Below, in pieces: positions 12,507 through 21,822 of a stretch of 64,000 bases of DNA; position 1 is the stretch's first letter, and each line of letters starts with the position of its first letter. The notes under the pieces were generated by a model. That model was given only the letters and a program-made list of their open reading frames with translations, was not told the DNA's origin and searched no databases. Position numbers and translations under genes: made by a program. The DNA comes from Corynebacterium casei LMG S-19264 (GTDB lineage Bacteria; Actinomycetota; Actinomycetes; Mycobacteriales; Mycobacteriaceae), in NCBI RefSeq assembly GCF_000550785.1, contig NZ_CP004350.1:1-64000 (forward strand), given 5' to 3'.

Positions 12507-12947
12507 CTACTTCATGTGATTTTGAAGGATGCCGCCCAGTTCTGGAACCTTGCCTTCAACAATCTTGGCGCCCTTGTTGCGCAGAGACTTGTAGGCCTTT
12601 GCTAAAGGTGTGACGTTGATGCGCTCAGCGTGGCGGTCCGCAGTCGACATGACGGCATCGGCGACCTTATCGGAGTCCTTTTCCAGGAAGGCACCGAAGT
12701 CCTGGGCACCAGACTTTTCAAATTCTTCCCAGCGTGGTGCTAGATCACCCAGCATGTCAGGCAAGATCTGGTTGATACCCTTCGGAATAATCTCCGAATT
12801 AACGCGGGTAACGGTTGAAACCGCGCCCTTGATGGCCATACCGGAGATACCGGACTGTTCATTGACGGTCTGCTGAATGAACTCGGACAAGTCCTTGATG
12901 AGTGCTGGACGGACCTGTGGTTCTAGGAGCTGAGAGAGATTAGGCAT
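12507..12947 (-). CDS. Conserved hypothetical protein (DUF6918-like), 146 aa
   Basis: The 146-residue protein from the ATG at 12947 begins MPNLSQLLEP and is predicted all-helical. It resembles a small corynebacterial/mycobacterial family (DUF6918-type) with helices of the pattern KDLSEFIQQTVNEQSGISGMAIKGA. There is no signal peptide or membrane segment. Function is unknown. The upstream extension to 13028 looks non-conserved and was left out. Confidence 0.7.
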   Translation of the reverse strand: MPNLSQLLEPQVRPALIKDLSEFIQQTVNEQSGISGMAIKGAVSTVTRVNSEIIPKGINQILPDMLGDLAPRWEEFEKSGAQDFGAFLEKDSDKVADAVMSTADRHAERINVTPLAKAYKSLRNKGAKIVEGKVPELGGILQNHMK

Positions 12948-13080
12948 GCGAATTAGTTTAGCGTCTCTGCTTAAATATTTTTGGAAATGGAAAGCACGGC
13001 CGAGCCTGAACATGCTCTGACCGCGCATTAAGCGGATTTCTTTAGCAAAGAAATCCGGAGTTCACCAGATACAAGATGAA

Positions 13081-13542
13081 CTAGCTGGAGGTTGCCTTCA
13101 TCGCAGCAAGATGATCTGCGATTTCCGTCAGACCGTTGGTGCGCGCCAAACGCTCCAGATCAAAGTCCAAACCACCCTGGTTAAGTCGATTATCTTCGGA
13201 TGAACCAGATGAGGTCTGCATGTTCATGGAAGCAGCAATGTCATCGACTGCCTGGCGCAGCGCTGGCACATTATCAGTGATGAGCTTTGCCGAGATTGCG
13301 GTACCACCAAAGATGAGCGTCAGGTCTCCAGCTGAAGAGCCGGTGGGGGAGCTGCCTTCTTCACCTGGTTCAAAGTCTGGGTTGGTCTCAAAATCAGGGG
13401 ATTCAACGTTGCCGGCGTTGGATGAATTACCAAAGGTAGAGGACAGATCATTCGAAGAGTCCTGTGCGGATGCTGGCGCCACAATGGCGGTAGTGGCAAT
13501 CGCGGTGGCAGCGGCAGTGGCGATAAAGCGCTTGAGCTTCAT
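13081..13542 (-). CDS. Putative secreted protein, 153 aa
   Basis: The ATG at 13542 gives MKLKRFIATAAATAIATTAI and a signal-peptidase site near APASA (residues 23-27), so the protein should be exported by Sec. The mature region is rich in Ser, Asp, Asn and Gly and has no cysteines. The AT-rich sequence upstream supports a promoter. No family was recognised. The longer reading from 13668 would place the signal peptide internally. Confidence 0.75.
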   Translation of the reverse strand: MKLKRFIATAAATAIATTAIVAPASAQDSSNDLSSTFGNSSNAGNVESPDFETNPDFEPGEEGSSPTGSSAGDLTLIFGGTAISAKLITDNVPALRQAVDDIAASMNMQTSSGSSEDNRLNQGGLDFDLERLARTNGLTEIADHLAAMKATSS

Positions 13543-13657
13543 GATCGGAAAATTATCCTTTCTTGGCGCGCGAGCGTTCACCAGCGCGGTTTTCAACACC
13601 GTGCATGAGTTATGCAGGCTAAACATTAACAGCGAGTCTGCTAATACCATACATAAC

Positions 13658-13918
13658 TTAAGCCACATCCGTAACAGTTAAATGGATCTTCGCGCATATG
13701 TTGGCGAACTCCTTATTGTGATCGCTCAACGCCCCTACTGCTGTTAACACCGCGTACATGCTGGCCGCTTCCTGGTTTTGGTTATCGTGCACTGCGATGC
13801 CATCGATACGCGCATGCGCAGCGGCAGCCGCGGCAACCAGCGCGGAGTAGTTGGTGATACGCACGCGGCGGGCCTCACAGAAACGCTGCGCAACCACTAA
13901 GAGTTGCTCGGCTCTCAT
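13658..13918 (-). CDS. Small Fic/Doc-like toxin component
   Basis: This 86-residue protein resembles short Doc-type (death-on-curing) proteins: an ALVAAAAAAHARIDGIAV segment, a conserved helix and a motif ALSDHNKEFA where canonical Doc/Fic proteins have HPFxDGNKR. The catalytic His and the phosphate-binding loop are therefore altered or missing, so AMPylation or phosphorylation activity is doubtful. Its start overlaps the end of the upstream antitoxin-like gene by 4 bases, the usual arrangement of a toxin-antitoxin pair. Confidence 0.6.
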   Translation of the reverse strand: MRAEQLLVVAQRFCEARRVRITNYSALVAAAAAAHARIDGIAVHDNQNQEAASMYAVLTAVGALSDHNKEFANICAKIHLTVTDVA

Positions 13919-14169
13919 AATCCGGAGCTTTCTTCGTGCTGGCCTGCGGGCAGGGCGTGGCTGCGGGAGCGGCGGATATCTGCTTCTAATGCGCTGCGGC
14001 CTTTGATGTGTTGGCGCGCGAGCTCATCCACCGTCGCGTCTTGGACGGTTCGCGCCGCGGCCAGGGCAATCGCGCGCACCACGGCTTCATGTTTGGAGGT
14101 GCCGTGCGCGGATGCCAGCAGTGTGAGTGCGTGATCTTGCTCAGGAGTTAATCGAAGTGTCATCGCCAT
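13915..14169 (-). CDS. Ribbon-helix-helix antitoxin-like protein
   Basis: An 84-residue protein beginning MAMTLRLTPEQDHAL, with the beta-strand plus two-helix pattern of RHH (CopG/Arc) DNA-binding antitoxins, followed by an Arg-rich tail that could mask a partner toxin. The 3' end overlaps the Doc-like gene by ATGA. A perfect inverted repeat lies over the start region (14175-14191) and suits autoregulation. Starts at 14163, 14169 or 14178 are possible; 14169 has a GGAA site upstream. Confidence 0.65.
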   Translation of the reverse strand: MAMTLRLTPEQDHALTLLASAHGTSKHEAVVRAIALAAARTVQDATVDELARQHIKGRSALEADIRRSRSHALPAGQHEESSGL

Positions 14170-14174
14170 GACTT

Positions 14175-14198
14175 CCACGGTATCACCGTGGTATCACC
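14175..14198. promoter_or_regulatory. Inverted repeat, likely antitoxin operator
   Basis: CCACGGT-ATC-ACCGTGG (14175-14191) is a perfect 7-bp inverted repeat. It overlaps two direct GGTATCACC copies (14179-14187 and 14190-14198). It lies between the antitoxin start and gyrA, about 40-60 bases upstream of gyrA, so it could influence both. An operator role is inferred. Confidence 0.5.
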
Positions 14199-14238
14199 GG
14201 CGGGCTTTAAAAGCCGTTTAAGGATAGAATAGGCCCCT

Positions 14239-16824
14239 ATGAGCGATGATAACGACGATCTTTTTGACAAGATCCATCCCATTGACATCAATGAGGAAAT
14301 GGAAACCAGCTATATCGACTACGCAATGTCCGTCATTGTGGGTCGTGCGCTACCAGAAGTCCGCGACGGTCTGAAGCCAGTTCACCGTCGCATTTTGTAT
14401 GCGATGTATGACTCGGGCTACCGCCCTGAGCGCGGTTACGTGAAGTCCGCGCGTCCGGTTTCTGACGCGATGGGTCAGTTCCACCCGCACGGTGACTCTG
14501 CTATCTATGACGCCCTGGTGCGTCTGGCACAGAAGTGGAACATGCGTTATCCAATGATTGACGGCCAGGGTAACTTTGGTTCTCCGGGTAATGACGGCCC
14601 GGCAGCTATGCGTTATACCGAGTGCCGCATGACACCATTGGCTATGGAGATGGTGCGTGATATTCGTGAAAACACCGTCAACTTCTCCCCAAACTATGAT
14701 GGCAAGACCCAAGAGCCAGACATCCTGCCATCACGTATTCCAAACCTGTTGATGAACGGCTCCGGCGGTATTGCCGTGGGTATGGCCACCAACATCCCGC
14801 CGCACAACCTCAATGAGTTGGCGGAAGCTATCTTCTGGTTGCTGGAGAACACTGAGGCTTCGGAAGAAGAAGCACTCGAAGCCTGCATGAAGTTTGTGAA
14901 GGGCCCAGACTTCCCAACTTATGGCCTTATCGTTGGTGACAACGGAATCAAGGATGCTTATACCACCGGTCGTGGTTCCATCCGCATGCGTGGTGTGACT
15001 TCCATTGAGGAACAGGGGTCGCGTCAGACCATTGTTATTACGGAGCTTCCGTACCAGGTCAACCCGGACAACCTGGTCACCAATATTGCGGAGTCTGTGG
15101 CTAACGGCAAGATTGCCGGTATTTCCAAGATTGAAGATGAGTCTTCGGACCGTGTTGGTATGCGCATTGTCATCACGCTGAAGCGTGATGCTGTAGCGCG
15201 CGTGGTGCTCAACAACCTGTACAAGCACTCCCAGCTGCAGACTTCTTTCGGTGCCAACATGCTGTCCATCGTGGATGGCGTGCCACGTACCCTGCGCATC
15301 GATCAGATGTTGCGCTACTACGTAGCTCACCAGATTGAAGTTATTGTTCGCCGTACCCAGTACCGCCTCGACGAAGCAGAAAAGCGTGCGCACGTTCTGC
15401 GCGGTCTGGTTAAGGCACTGGACATGCTTGATGAGGTCATCGCGCTGATCCGCCGCAGCCCAACCGTGGATGAAGCACGTGAGGGCTTGATTGCCCTGCT
15501 AGATGTGGACACTATCCAGGCTGATGCAATTTTGGCCATGCAGCTGCGTCGTCTGGCTGCCTTGGAGCGTCAAAAGATTGTTGATGAGTTGGCAGAGATC
15601 GAACTTGAGATCGCTGACTACAAGGACATCCTGGCTAAGCCTGAGCGTCAGCGTGCGATTGTGCATGATGAGCTGCAGGAAATCGTCGAAAAGTATGGCG
15701 ATGAGCGCCGCACCCAGATCATTGCCGCAACTGGCGATGTCACCGATGAAGACCTCATCGCACGTGAAAACGTGGTTGTCACCATCACCAAGACTGGCTA
15801 CGCCAAGCGCACCAAGGTGGATTCTTACAAGGCGCAAAAGCGCGGCGGCAAGGGTGTTCGCGGCGCTGAGCTGAAGCAAGATGACATTGTGAAAAACTTC
15901 TTCATCTGTTCCACCCATGACTGGATTTTGTTCTTCACCAACTTCGGTCGCGTCTACCGTCTCAAGGCGTACGAGCTGCCGGAGGCATCCCGTACCGCCC
16001 GTGGTCAGCACGTAGCTAACCTGCTGGAGTTCCAGCCGGAAGAAAAGATCGCGCAGATCATTCAGATCCAGTCCTACGAGGACGCTCCTTACTTGGTTCT
16101 GGCTACCCAGCAGGGCCGCGTGAAGAAGTCCCGCCTGACCGATTATGAGTCCGCGCGTTCGGCTGGTCTGATTGCTATCAACCTCAATGAGGGCGACGCT
16201 TTGATCGGCGCGGAGCTGGTCTCTGACGCCGATGATATTTTGTTGACCTCGGAGCAGGGCCAGGCCATTCGCTTTACTGCCGATGATGAGCAGCTGCGCC
16301 CAATGGGCCGCGCCACCGCCGGTGTGAAGGGCATGCGTTTCCGCGGCGATGACCAGCTGCTGAGCCTGTCCGTGGTCCAAGAAGGCGGCTTCCTGCTGGT
16401 TGCTACTTCCGGTGGCTACGGCAAGCGCACCGCGATTGAAGAGTACGCTGCGCAGGGCCGTGGCGGCTTGGGCGTGATGACCTTTAAGTACACACCAAAG
16501 CGCGGCAAGCTCATTGGCGCGATCACGGTGATGGAAGATGATGAAATCTTCGCCATTACCTCTGTCGGCGGCGTGATCCGCACTGAGGTTAATGAGATTC
16601 GTCCTTCCTCTCGCGCCACTATGGGTGTACGTTTGGTTAACCTGAGCGATGATGTTGAGCTGCTTGCCATCGACCGCAATGTGGAAGATGATGGTGAGGA
16701 AGAAGCACTCGCTGTAGCGAAGGGTGAAAAGACTGTTGAGGATGCTCAGCAGGAATTGGATCCTAACAAGCCAAGTGATCAGGATTCTGAAAATTCAGAA
16801 TCCCCAGTAGACGATGAGGAGTAA
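14239..16824 (+). CDS. gyrA: DNA gyrase subunit A
   Basis: GyrA cuts and rejoins DNA through an active-site tyrosine. The 861-residue protein shows Tyr126 in AMRYTECRM, the quinolone-determining region HGDSAIYD with Ser87 and Asp91 (both wild-type), and the GyrA-box type motif QKRGGKG (about residue 534) starting the C-terminal beta-pinwheel. The tail is acidic. It is not adjacent to gyrB, with about 6 kb of small genes and an IS between them. The DUF3566 gene follows after 6 bases. Confidence 0.98.
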   Translation: MSDDNDDLFDKIHPIDINEEMETSYIDYAMSVIVGRALPEVRDGLKPVHRRILYAMYDSGYRPERGYVKSARPVSDAMGQFHPHGDSAIYDALVRLAQKWNMRYPMIDGQGNFGSPGNDGPAAMRYTECRMTPLAMEMVRDIRENTVNFSPNYDGKTQEPDILPSRIPNLLMNGSGGIAVGMATNIPPHNLNELAEAIFWLLENTEASEEEALEACMKFVKGPDFPTYGLIVGDNGIKDAYTTGRGSIRMRGVTSIEEQGSRQTIVITELPYQVNPDNLVTNIAESVANGKIAGISKIEDESSDRVGMRIVITLKRDAVARVVLNNLYKHSQLQTSFGANMLSIVDGVPRTLRIDQMLRYYVAHQIEVIVRRTQYRLDEAEKRAHVLRGLVKALDMLDEVIALIRRSPTVDEAREGLIALLDVDTIQADAILAMQLRRLAALERQKIVDELAEIELEIADYKDILAKPERQRAIVHDELQEIVEKYGDERRTQIIAATGDVTDEDLIARENVVVTITKTGYAKRTKVDSYKAQKRGGKGVRGAELKQDDIVKNFFICSTHDWILFFTNFGRVYRLKAYELPEASRTARGQHVANLLEFQPEEKIAQIIQIQSYEDAPYLVLATQQGRVKKSRLTDYESARSAGLIAINLNEGDALIGAELVSDADDILLTSEQGQAIRFTADDEQLRPMGRATAGVKGMRFRGDDQLLSLSVVQEGGFLLVATSGGYGKRTAIEEYAAQGRGGLGVMTFKYTPKRGKLIGAITVMEDDEIFAITSVGGVIRTEVNEIRPSSRATMGVRLVNLSDDVELLAIDRNVEDDGEEEALAVAKGEKTVEDAQQELDPNKPSDQDSENSESPVDDEE

Positions 16825-16830
16825 ATTCCT

Positions 16831-17229
16831 ATGGCACGACGAAATGTTTCGCTGAAGCGAATTTCACCGCTATCGGCGTTTCGCGTCGGTTTGGCCATGT
16901 CACTGGTAGGCCTGGTGGCCTGGTTGTTGGCAGTGGTGTTGTTGTACTTCGGCATGGATCAGTTCGGCATCTGGGAGTCTCTCAACTCTCTCATCTTCGA
17001 TGTCGGCGGCAACCAAACCATCACGTTTGGAATGGTGGTGTCCATCTGCGCGTTGATCGGTGCGGTTATCGCGATTCTCAACACCATCCTGGCGCCGATT
17101 TTGGCGCTGATCTACAACGCCATCGTTGACCTTTTCGGCGGCATTGAGATTGGCTTGCAGGACAGGGCCACCAAGTCAGCCAAGTCCGCTAACAAGTCGA
17201 CGAGCAAGCCGGCTAAGGCCAACAGCTAG
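16831..17229 (+). CDS. DUF3566 transmembrane protein
   Basis: The 132-residue protein has a basic N-terminus (VSLKRISPLSAFRVGLAM), a membrane segment at about 27-48, a predicted amphipathic middle, a second membrane segment at about 72-100 and a Lys/Ser-rich tail. This is the DUF3566 family found directly after gyrA in actinobacteria. It starts 6 bases after the gyrA stop and is probably co-transcribed. The cellular role is unknown. Confidence 0.88.
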   Translation: MARRNVSLKRISPLSAFRVGLAMSLVGLVAWLLAVVLLYFGMDQFGIWESLNSLIFDVGGNQTITFGMVVSICALIGAVIAILNTILAPILALIYNAIVDLFGGIEIGLQDRATKSAKSANKSTSKPAKANS

Positions 17230-17261
17230 CCTCACCGGCTCACGCCGAGAGGCGGGAATTC

Positions 17262-17301
17262 AGGCTCCACATCGCAGCTTCATATGTGCGATGTGGAGCC
17301 T
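17262..17301 (+). terminator. Terminator after gyrA-DUF3566
   Basis: A 15-bp perfect stem (AGGCTCCACATCGCA and its complement) with a 10-base loop, followed by a T-rich run (tttgctttt). It closes the gyrA operon. Confidence 0.85.
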
Positions 17302-17456
17302 TTGCTTTTCGATGCCCCCTTAAACCGCCCACACCTTGAATCAACGCTGATCTTAAACAAGAAGTTCAACATTAACGAGCGGTTAAAAACCTTTTATAAC
17401 CAGGCGATTTGGTCAATCTGAAACCCGCTTGTATAGTTACTACTCGTTCCGCTTAA

Positions 17457-17533
17457 GGGCCTATAGCTCAGTCGGTTAGAGCGCATCGCTGATAACGATG
17501 AGGTCGCAAGTTCGATTCTTGCTAGGCCCACCA
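17457..17533 (+). tRNA. tRNA-Ile (GAT)
   Basis: A cloverleaf can be drawn: acceptor GGGCCTA pairs with TAGGCCC, D-stem GCTC/GAGC, anticodon stem CATCG/CGATG with loop CTGATAA (anticodon GAT), and T-stem GCAAG/CTTGC with TTCGATT. The 3' CCA is encoded. It lies 10 bases before tRNA-Ala, the common Ile-Ala pair after gyrA in corynebacteria. Confidence 0.97.
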
Positions 17534-17543
17534 ACGGAACGAT

Positions 17544-17616
17544 GGGGCATTAGCTCAATTGGTAGAGCACCTGCTTTGCAAGCAGGAGGTCAGGAGTTCG
17601 ATTCTCCTATGCTCCA
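17544..17616 (+). tRNA. tRNA-Ala (TGC), copy 1
   Basis: Acceptor GGGGCAT pairs with ATGCTCC (one G-T pair), D-stem GCTC/GAGC, anticodon stem CCTGC/GCAGG with loop TTTGCAA (anticodon TGC), and T-stem AGGAG/CTCCT. CCA is not completely encoded after the discriminator A. An identical copy lies at 31183-31255. Confidence 0.97.
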
Positions 17617-17623
17617 CAGAATG

Positions 17624-17653
17624 AAGGCTTGGTAGAGAAATCTACCAAGCCTT
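17624..17653 (+). terminator. Terminator after tRNA-Ala copy 1
   Basis: AAGGCTTGGTAGA and its complement form a 13-bp stem around GAAA. The same stem, with a different loop, follows the second tRNA-Ala, so tRNA and terminator were duplicated together. Confidence 0.85.
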
Positions 17654-17713
17654 TCGTGGTTTCCACACTCAGGCCGAACCCGTACACTCGTATGAAACAA
17701 CGAGCGGTGAGCG

Positions 17714-18175
17714 GTGATTCTTATGCAGTGCGGTCGTAGAAGCCAACAGTTAGGCGGGTTGTGCATTGGTGCAATAATGTGCGCGTTGCCGCTGTCTGCA
17801 TGTTCGTCTTCCGGTTCTACGGCGTCGCCACCTTTCGATAGCAGCCAGGCCCCACAGTCAGGTGCCACAGAAGTCGATGAACCTCACCGCAACGATCTCA
17901 CCAATGAACGTGCGGTTGATTGGGAACGGCACGAGATCGTGGATGAGAACAGCATCCGCGTTTTCTTCACTGCTGGCACTTCTAGTTGTTTTGGCGCTCG
18001 CGCTGTTGTTGAAGAAACTGACACAGCTGTTGAAATCGCAGTGATTGAAGGTACTTTCCCCGACGCACCTGATGCCTGCACTCTCGAAGCGCGAGGCGCA
18101 ACAATCTTGGTAGAAACGGAACAGCCAGTCGCAGACCGCGACGTTGTGCAGTTAGCGGACCCAGAATTGCATTAA
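17714..18175 (+). CDS. Putative lipoprotein, 153 aa
   Basis: The N-terminus has a hydrophobic segment (LGGLCIGAIMCALPL) ending in LSAC, a lipobox with Cys30, followed by a Ser/Pro-rich linker. The mature domain of about 110 residues has one Cys pair (SSC...DAC) and strands such as IRVFFTAGTSSCFG and VEIAVIEGTFPD, suggesting a small exported beta-domain. The start may be the GTG at 17714 or the ATG at 17723. No family name was recognised. Confidence 0.75.
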   Translation: MILMQCGRRSQQLGGLCIGAIMCALPLSACSSSGSTASPPFDSSQAPQSGATEVDEPHRNDLTNERAVDWERHEIVDENSIRVFFTAGTSSCFGARAVVEETDTAVEIAVIEGTFPDAPDACTLEARGATILVETEQPVADRDVVQLADPELH

Positions 18176-18189
18176 GAAAGGGATAACTC

Positions 18190-18387
18190 CTACTGCGGTT
18201 CAGGGATCTTTTCCCCAGACTCTTTCATGTCTTCGACGACCTCGGATACTAGATTGAGTAACCCAGCTTTTGCTTCTTGCTCGTTAGAATCAAGCCATGA
18301 CAATAACGGAAATTCATTAACGGTCGCGGCGAATTCTTGATCTGCTTCTGACCAGGACACTTAGTAGTTGTATTTGTTGACGTCCAT
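18190..18387 (-). pseudogene. HicB-like antitoxin with in-frame stop
   Basis: From the ATG at 18387, with a strong GGGGAGG site upstream, the frame reads MDVNKYNY, then TAA at 18361-18363, then VSWSEADQEFAATVNEFPLL continuing to SEVVEDMKESGEKIPEP. This matches the short HicB-family antitoxin pattern (Y.V.WS..D.EF....EFP.LS.L......A..G...LV.EVVEDM...GE.IPEP). A stop replaces the residue between the first strand and VSWS. Initiation at the GTG directly after the stop would lose the first strand. No HicA toxin gene is visible beside it. Confidence 0.7.
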
Positions 18388-18558
18388 GATTCCTCCCCTA
18401 AATTTTAGCTATTGAGCGTAGCCTGAGTTTCGGTGGATGTCTATGGTCTCCCACAAGACAACGCTCATGGAGCTTTGTGCAACGCGTGATTCGCTGACAA
18501 TCTGCACGTACATTAGGGAAGATGCCGTAGGAAACAGCAGTGGAGAATAGGGAACACC

Positions 18559-18933
18559 ATGGGCTCAAGAATTAACCCATCGATTGTCAGAAGTGTGGCA
18601 ATCAAGGTGGGGTTGTTGTTGGTTACGGTAGCGGTGTTTTTCTTCACGGCGGATTTCAGAGCCAGTGGACATGCTTTTAGCGAGGTACTAACAATATTTC
18701 TGTTGAGCGTGATTATCGCCGCAGCTCTTTTCGCATTTGTGACGGCAGAGCTTTCCAGGAAGACGCGGGCGATTCTAATTGCGATTTTCGGAATGGTCTT
18801 CCTTGCCGGGCTGATCCCAATGTTTATCTGGGGCTTCTCGGGGCCAGTGTTCGTGCCACCGCCGTACTATCTTTCTGTTCCCGCGGCAGGCGTATTGCTG
18901 GCTATCGTGACGACGGAGGCAGACAATCAATAG
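18559..18933 (+). CDS. Small integral membrane protein, 124 aa
   Basis: Four predicted membrane segments (about residues 10-30, 40-60, 70-88 and 100-120) with short loops; no signal peptide or catalytic motif. The ATG is preceded by a GGGAA site. It stands alone between a broken HicB gene and another tiny membrane protein. Family not recognised. Confidence 0.65.
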   Translation: MGSRINPSIVRSVAIKVGLLLVTVAVFFFTADFRASGHAFSEVLTIFLLSVIIAAALFAFVTAELSRKTRAILIAIFGMVFLAGLIPMFIWGFSGPVFVPPPYYLSVPAAGVLLAIVTTEADNQ

Positions 18934-18992
18934 AATCGGGACTGCTCACAGGCCTCCGGGAGCAGGCTAGGTAATGAACAGTGGAATTGGCT

Positions 18993-19145
18993 TCATACTA
19001 GGTTGTAAGTCCAAACCAACACGATAACTACACCGCCTAGAACAGCTGGAACCCATCGTGGAACTCTTTTTATGAAGATGAGTACCAGCATGATTAGGAC
19101 GAGAACCGTCGCCAAAATTGAAAAGTACATATCCATTACGCCCAT
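18993..19145 (-). CDS. Small two-segment membrane protein, 50 aa
   Basis: The frame from 19145 reads MGVMDMYFSILATVLVLIML and continues through a basic turn (FIKRVPRW) into a second hydrophobic helix (VPAVLGGVVIVLVWTY). This hairpin composition is typical of genuine small membrane proteins. The ATG at 19136 is an alternative start with a GGATGGG site. Function unknown. Confidence 0.5.
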   Translation of the reverse strand: MGVMDMYFSILATVLVLIMLVLIFIKRVPRWVPAVLGGVVIVLVWTYNLV

Positions 19146-19423
19146 CCATCCCACGTTCTAAAGTTGGTGCCGTACGCTCCCCAGATTAAGACGAAGGCCT
19201 TCACATGTGAGTCTGAAATCTTTCACTGGAGATCTGCAAATTCGTATTTTCTAGCTTAGACACGTGCAAGGGTATGCAGAAGTGTTTGCACGCTTCGGTG
19301 AACAAAGTTTGAGTCCCGGGCACGTCCAACCGGCATGTTTGAGACTGGTTTTGGATTCATTCCCGCAGCAATGGGTTGCGGCCTCGAATTAGAAAGCGCC
19401 GCTGCGTGGGATAATCTCAGATC

Positions 19424-20221
19424 ATGGCACGCACACTTTGGGCAGTCAGCGACCTGCACGTTACGTTCAAGGAGAACCAACAGGTTGTTGATAAGCTCGC
19501 TCCCCGCGACCCCGCCGATTGGTTGATTGTCGCCGGTGATGTCGCCGAACGCATCCCGGATGTTGTGAAAGCGCTGAAGCCGCTGACCAAGCGTTTCGCC
19601 AAGGTGATTTGGGTACCTGGCAACCATGAGCTGTTTAACCGTTCCTCCGAGCGCATCCGCGGCAAAGCCCGCTACCGGGCGCTGGTGGGGGAGTTGCGCG
19701 CCATTGGTGTGATTACGCCGGAAGACCCGTACCCGGTCTTTGGTGGCGTAACCATTTGCCCGCTGTTTACGCTTTATGATTACAGCTTTCGCCCGCTTGG
19801 GGTAACAGCAAAGCAGGCCGTTGCACAGGCAAAGATAAAGCTTGACGATGAACTCGCGATCGCCCCTTACGTCGACATCGAAAAGTGGTGCGCGGAACGT
19901 GTCGAATACTGCGAAGACCGGCTCAACGCGGTGCGCGGGCAAACCATTTTGGTCAACCACTGGCCACTGGTGGTCGAACCCACCCACCGGCTTTTTGAGC
20001 CGGACATTGCGCTGTGGTGCGGCACCACCGCGACGCGGAACTGGGCGCTGAAATACCACGCGCAGATGGTCATTCACGGCCACCTGCACATTCCTGCGGA
20101 AACCCGTGTGGATGGGGTCAGCCACATCGATGTTTCGTTGGGCTATCCCTTTGAAAAACCGCCTGGGAAGTTCCGCCGTCGTTGGCCGCTGGAGGTCATG
20201 CAAACGCCGAAAAACCCATAA
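19424..20221 (+). CDS. Metallophosphoesterase
   Basis: A calcineurin-like phosphoesterase of 265 residues. The metal-binding motifs are in order: SDLH (9-12), GD in AGDVAE (about 38), GNHE (about 66-69), NHW (about 184) and GHLH (about 222-225), which coordinate a dinuclear metal centre. The substrate is unknown. In other corynebacteria this type of gene is often beside a phosphopantetheinyl transferase, which is absent here. It is preceded by an AT/GC mixed promoter region. Confidence 0.85.
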   Translation: MARTLWAVSDLHVTFKENQQVVDKLAPRDPADWLIVAGDVAERIPDVVKALKPLTKRFAKVIWVPGNHELFNRSSERIRGKARYRALVGELRAIGVITPEDPYPVFGGVTICPLFTLYDYSFRPLGVTAKQAVAQAKIKLDDELAIAPYVDIEKWCAERVEYCEDRLNAVRGQTILVNHWPLVVEPTHRLFEPDIALWCGTTATRNWALKYHAQMVIHGHLHIPAETRVDGVSHIDVSLGYPFEKPPGKFRRRWPLEVMQTPKNP

Positions 20222-20354
20222 TGCCGATTACGTGCGGACGTACGAAAGGGCCTAGTGGTAGTTTTTCTATCGAACAGTAGATTCGCGCGAGACTGTACCG
20301 AAACGTCCCACGACTGATACTTCTACTTCCCCCAAAAGCTAGATAGGTAGAATA

Positions 20355-21797
20355 ATGGCATCTCATGATGTGGGAAAATCACAAATTAAAACCAAAGAAC
20401 CCGAAAGAGAACCGCAGGTAGACTCCGACCACCTTCAACGTGGTCTCAGCAACCGCCATATTCAGTTGATTGCGATTGGCGGTGCAATCGGTACCGGACT
20501 ATTTATGGGATCCGGCAAAACCATCTCGCTTGCTGGTCCCTCGGTTCTTTTGGTGTACGGCATTATCGGCTTCATGCTCTTCTTCGTCATGCGGGCGATG
20601 GGAGAGTTGCTGCTCTCAAACCTCAACTACAAGTCTCTGCGTGACGCAGTGTCGGATATTCTTGGGCCTACCGCTGGCTTTGTCTGTGGTTGGACCTACT
20701 GGTTCTGTTGGATCGTCACTGGCATGGCCGATGTCGTAGCTATCACCGGATACGTTCAATACTGGTGGTCGGGCGTCCCACTATGGCTGCCGGGAGCGTT
20801 GACCATTGTTCTGCTGCTTGGGTTAAATCTCGTGGCAGTTCGCCTCTTTGGTGAGCTGGAATTCTGGTTCGCAATCATCAAACTGGCGGCCATTACCGCA
20901 TTGATTGTCACCGGCGTGGTGATGATTGTGGCCCATTTCCAGTCACCGGACGGGGACGTCGCGGCGGTCTCGAATCTGATTGACCACGGAGGTTTCTTCC
21001 CGAACGGCATCGCTGGGTTCCTTGCCGGATTCCAGATTGCCATCTTCGCCTTTGTTGGTGTGGAACTGGCCGGTACCGCTGCCGCAGAAACGAAGGATCC
21101 GGAAAAGACTCTTCCCCGCGCTATCAACTCGATTCCTATTCGTATCGTCGTGTTCTACAGCCTTGCCCTCGCGGTCATCATGATGGTCACTCCATGGGAC
21201 AAGGTCCATGCTGATTCGAGCCCGTTTGTTCAGATGTTCGCCCTGGCTGGCTTGCCGGCGGCGGCCGGCATCATCAACTTTGTGGTGCTTACCTCGGCTG
21301 CGTCGTCCGCCAACAGCGGCATTTTCTCCACCTCACGGATGCTGTTTGGCCTGGCTCGTGAGGGCCAAGCGCCAACGCGGTGGGGATTTTTGTCCCGAAA
21401 CCAAGTTCCGGCCCGCGGCTTGATCTTTTCAGTAGCCTGCCTGGTCCCGAGTTTGGTGGTTTTGTACGCCGGCTCCAGCATCATCGATGCATTTACGCTC
21501 ATCACCACAGTTTCCTCCGTGCTCTTCATGGTGGTGTGGAGCCTCATCTTGGTGGCATACCTCGTCTTTAGGAAGAAATTCCCGGAGCGCCACGAGGCTT
21601 CCAAGTTCAAGGTGCCAGGCGGCGCGTTCATGTGTTGGGTGGTGCTAGCTTTCTTTGCCTTCATGGTTGTTGTTTTGACCTTTGAGAACGACACCCGCTC
21701 TGCTCTCATGGCGACCCCAATTTGGTTCTTGATTCTCTTTGCCGGCTGGCGTATTTCCGGCGGTGCCAAAGGCGCAGAGCAACGGGTTAATCATTAA
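20355..21797 (+). CDS. Amino-acid permease (APC superfamily, CycA/AroP-like)
   Basis: A 480-residue transporter with about 12 membrane segments. The first segment has the APC signature HIQLIAIGGAIGTGLFMGSG (about 36-55), and the sequence around MRAMGELL and VGVELAGTAAAETKDPEKTLPRAI matches the amino-acid transporter subfamily that includes the D-Ala/D-Ser/Gly permease CycA. It should import small amino acids by proton symport. A hydrophilic N-terminal tail of about 30 residues precedes the first segment. Exact substrate not determinable. Confidence 0.88.
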   Translation: MASHDVGKSQIKTKEPEREPQVDSDHLQRGLSNRHIQLIAIGGAIGTGLFMGSGKTISLAGPSVLLVYGIIGFMLFFVMRAMGELLLSNLNYKSLRDAVSDILGPTAGFVCGWTYWFCWIVTGMADVVAITGYVQYWWSGVPLWLPGALTIVLLLGLNLVAVRLFGELEFWFAIIKLAAITALIVTGVVMIVAHFQSPDGDVAAVSNLIDHGGFFPNGIAGFLAGFQIAIFAFVGVELAGTAAAETKDPEKTLPRAINSIPIRIVVFYSLALAVIMMVTPWDKVHADSSPFVQMFALAGLPAAAGIINFVVLTSAASSANSGIFSTSRMLFGLAREGQAPTRWGFLSRNQVPARGLIFSVACLVPSLVVLYAGSSIIDAFTLITTVSSVLFMVVWSLILVAYLVFRKKFPERHEASKFKVPGGAFMCWVVLAFFAFMVVVLTFENDTRSALMATPIWFLILFAGWRISGGAKGAEQRVNH

Positions 21798-21822
21798 ACC
21801 GCTGCGTCGGGAATCGAGGTGA

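Noticed and set aside
14485..14515. Fluoroquinolone-resistance substitutions in GyrA
   Set aside because: Ser87 and Asp91 are the wild-type residues.
15499..16380. 293-codon minus-strand frame inside gyrA
   Set aside because: Antisense shadow; no start signal or family motif.
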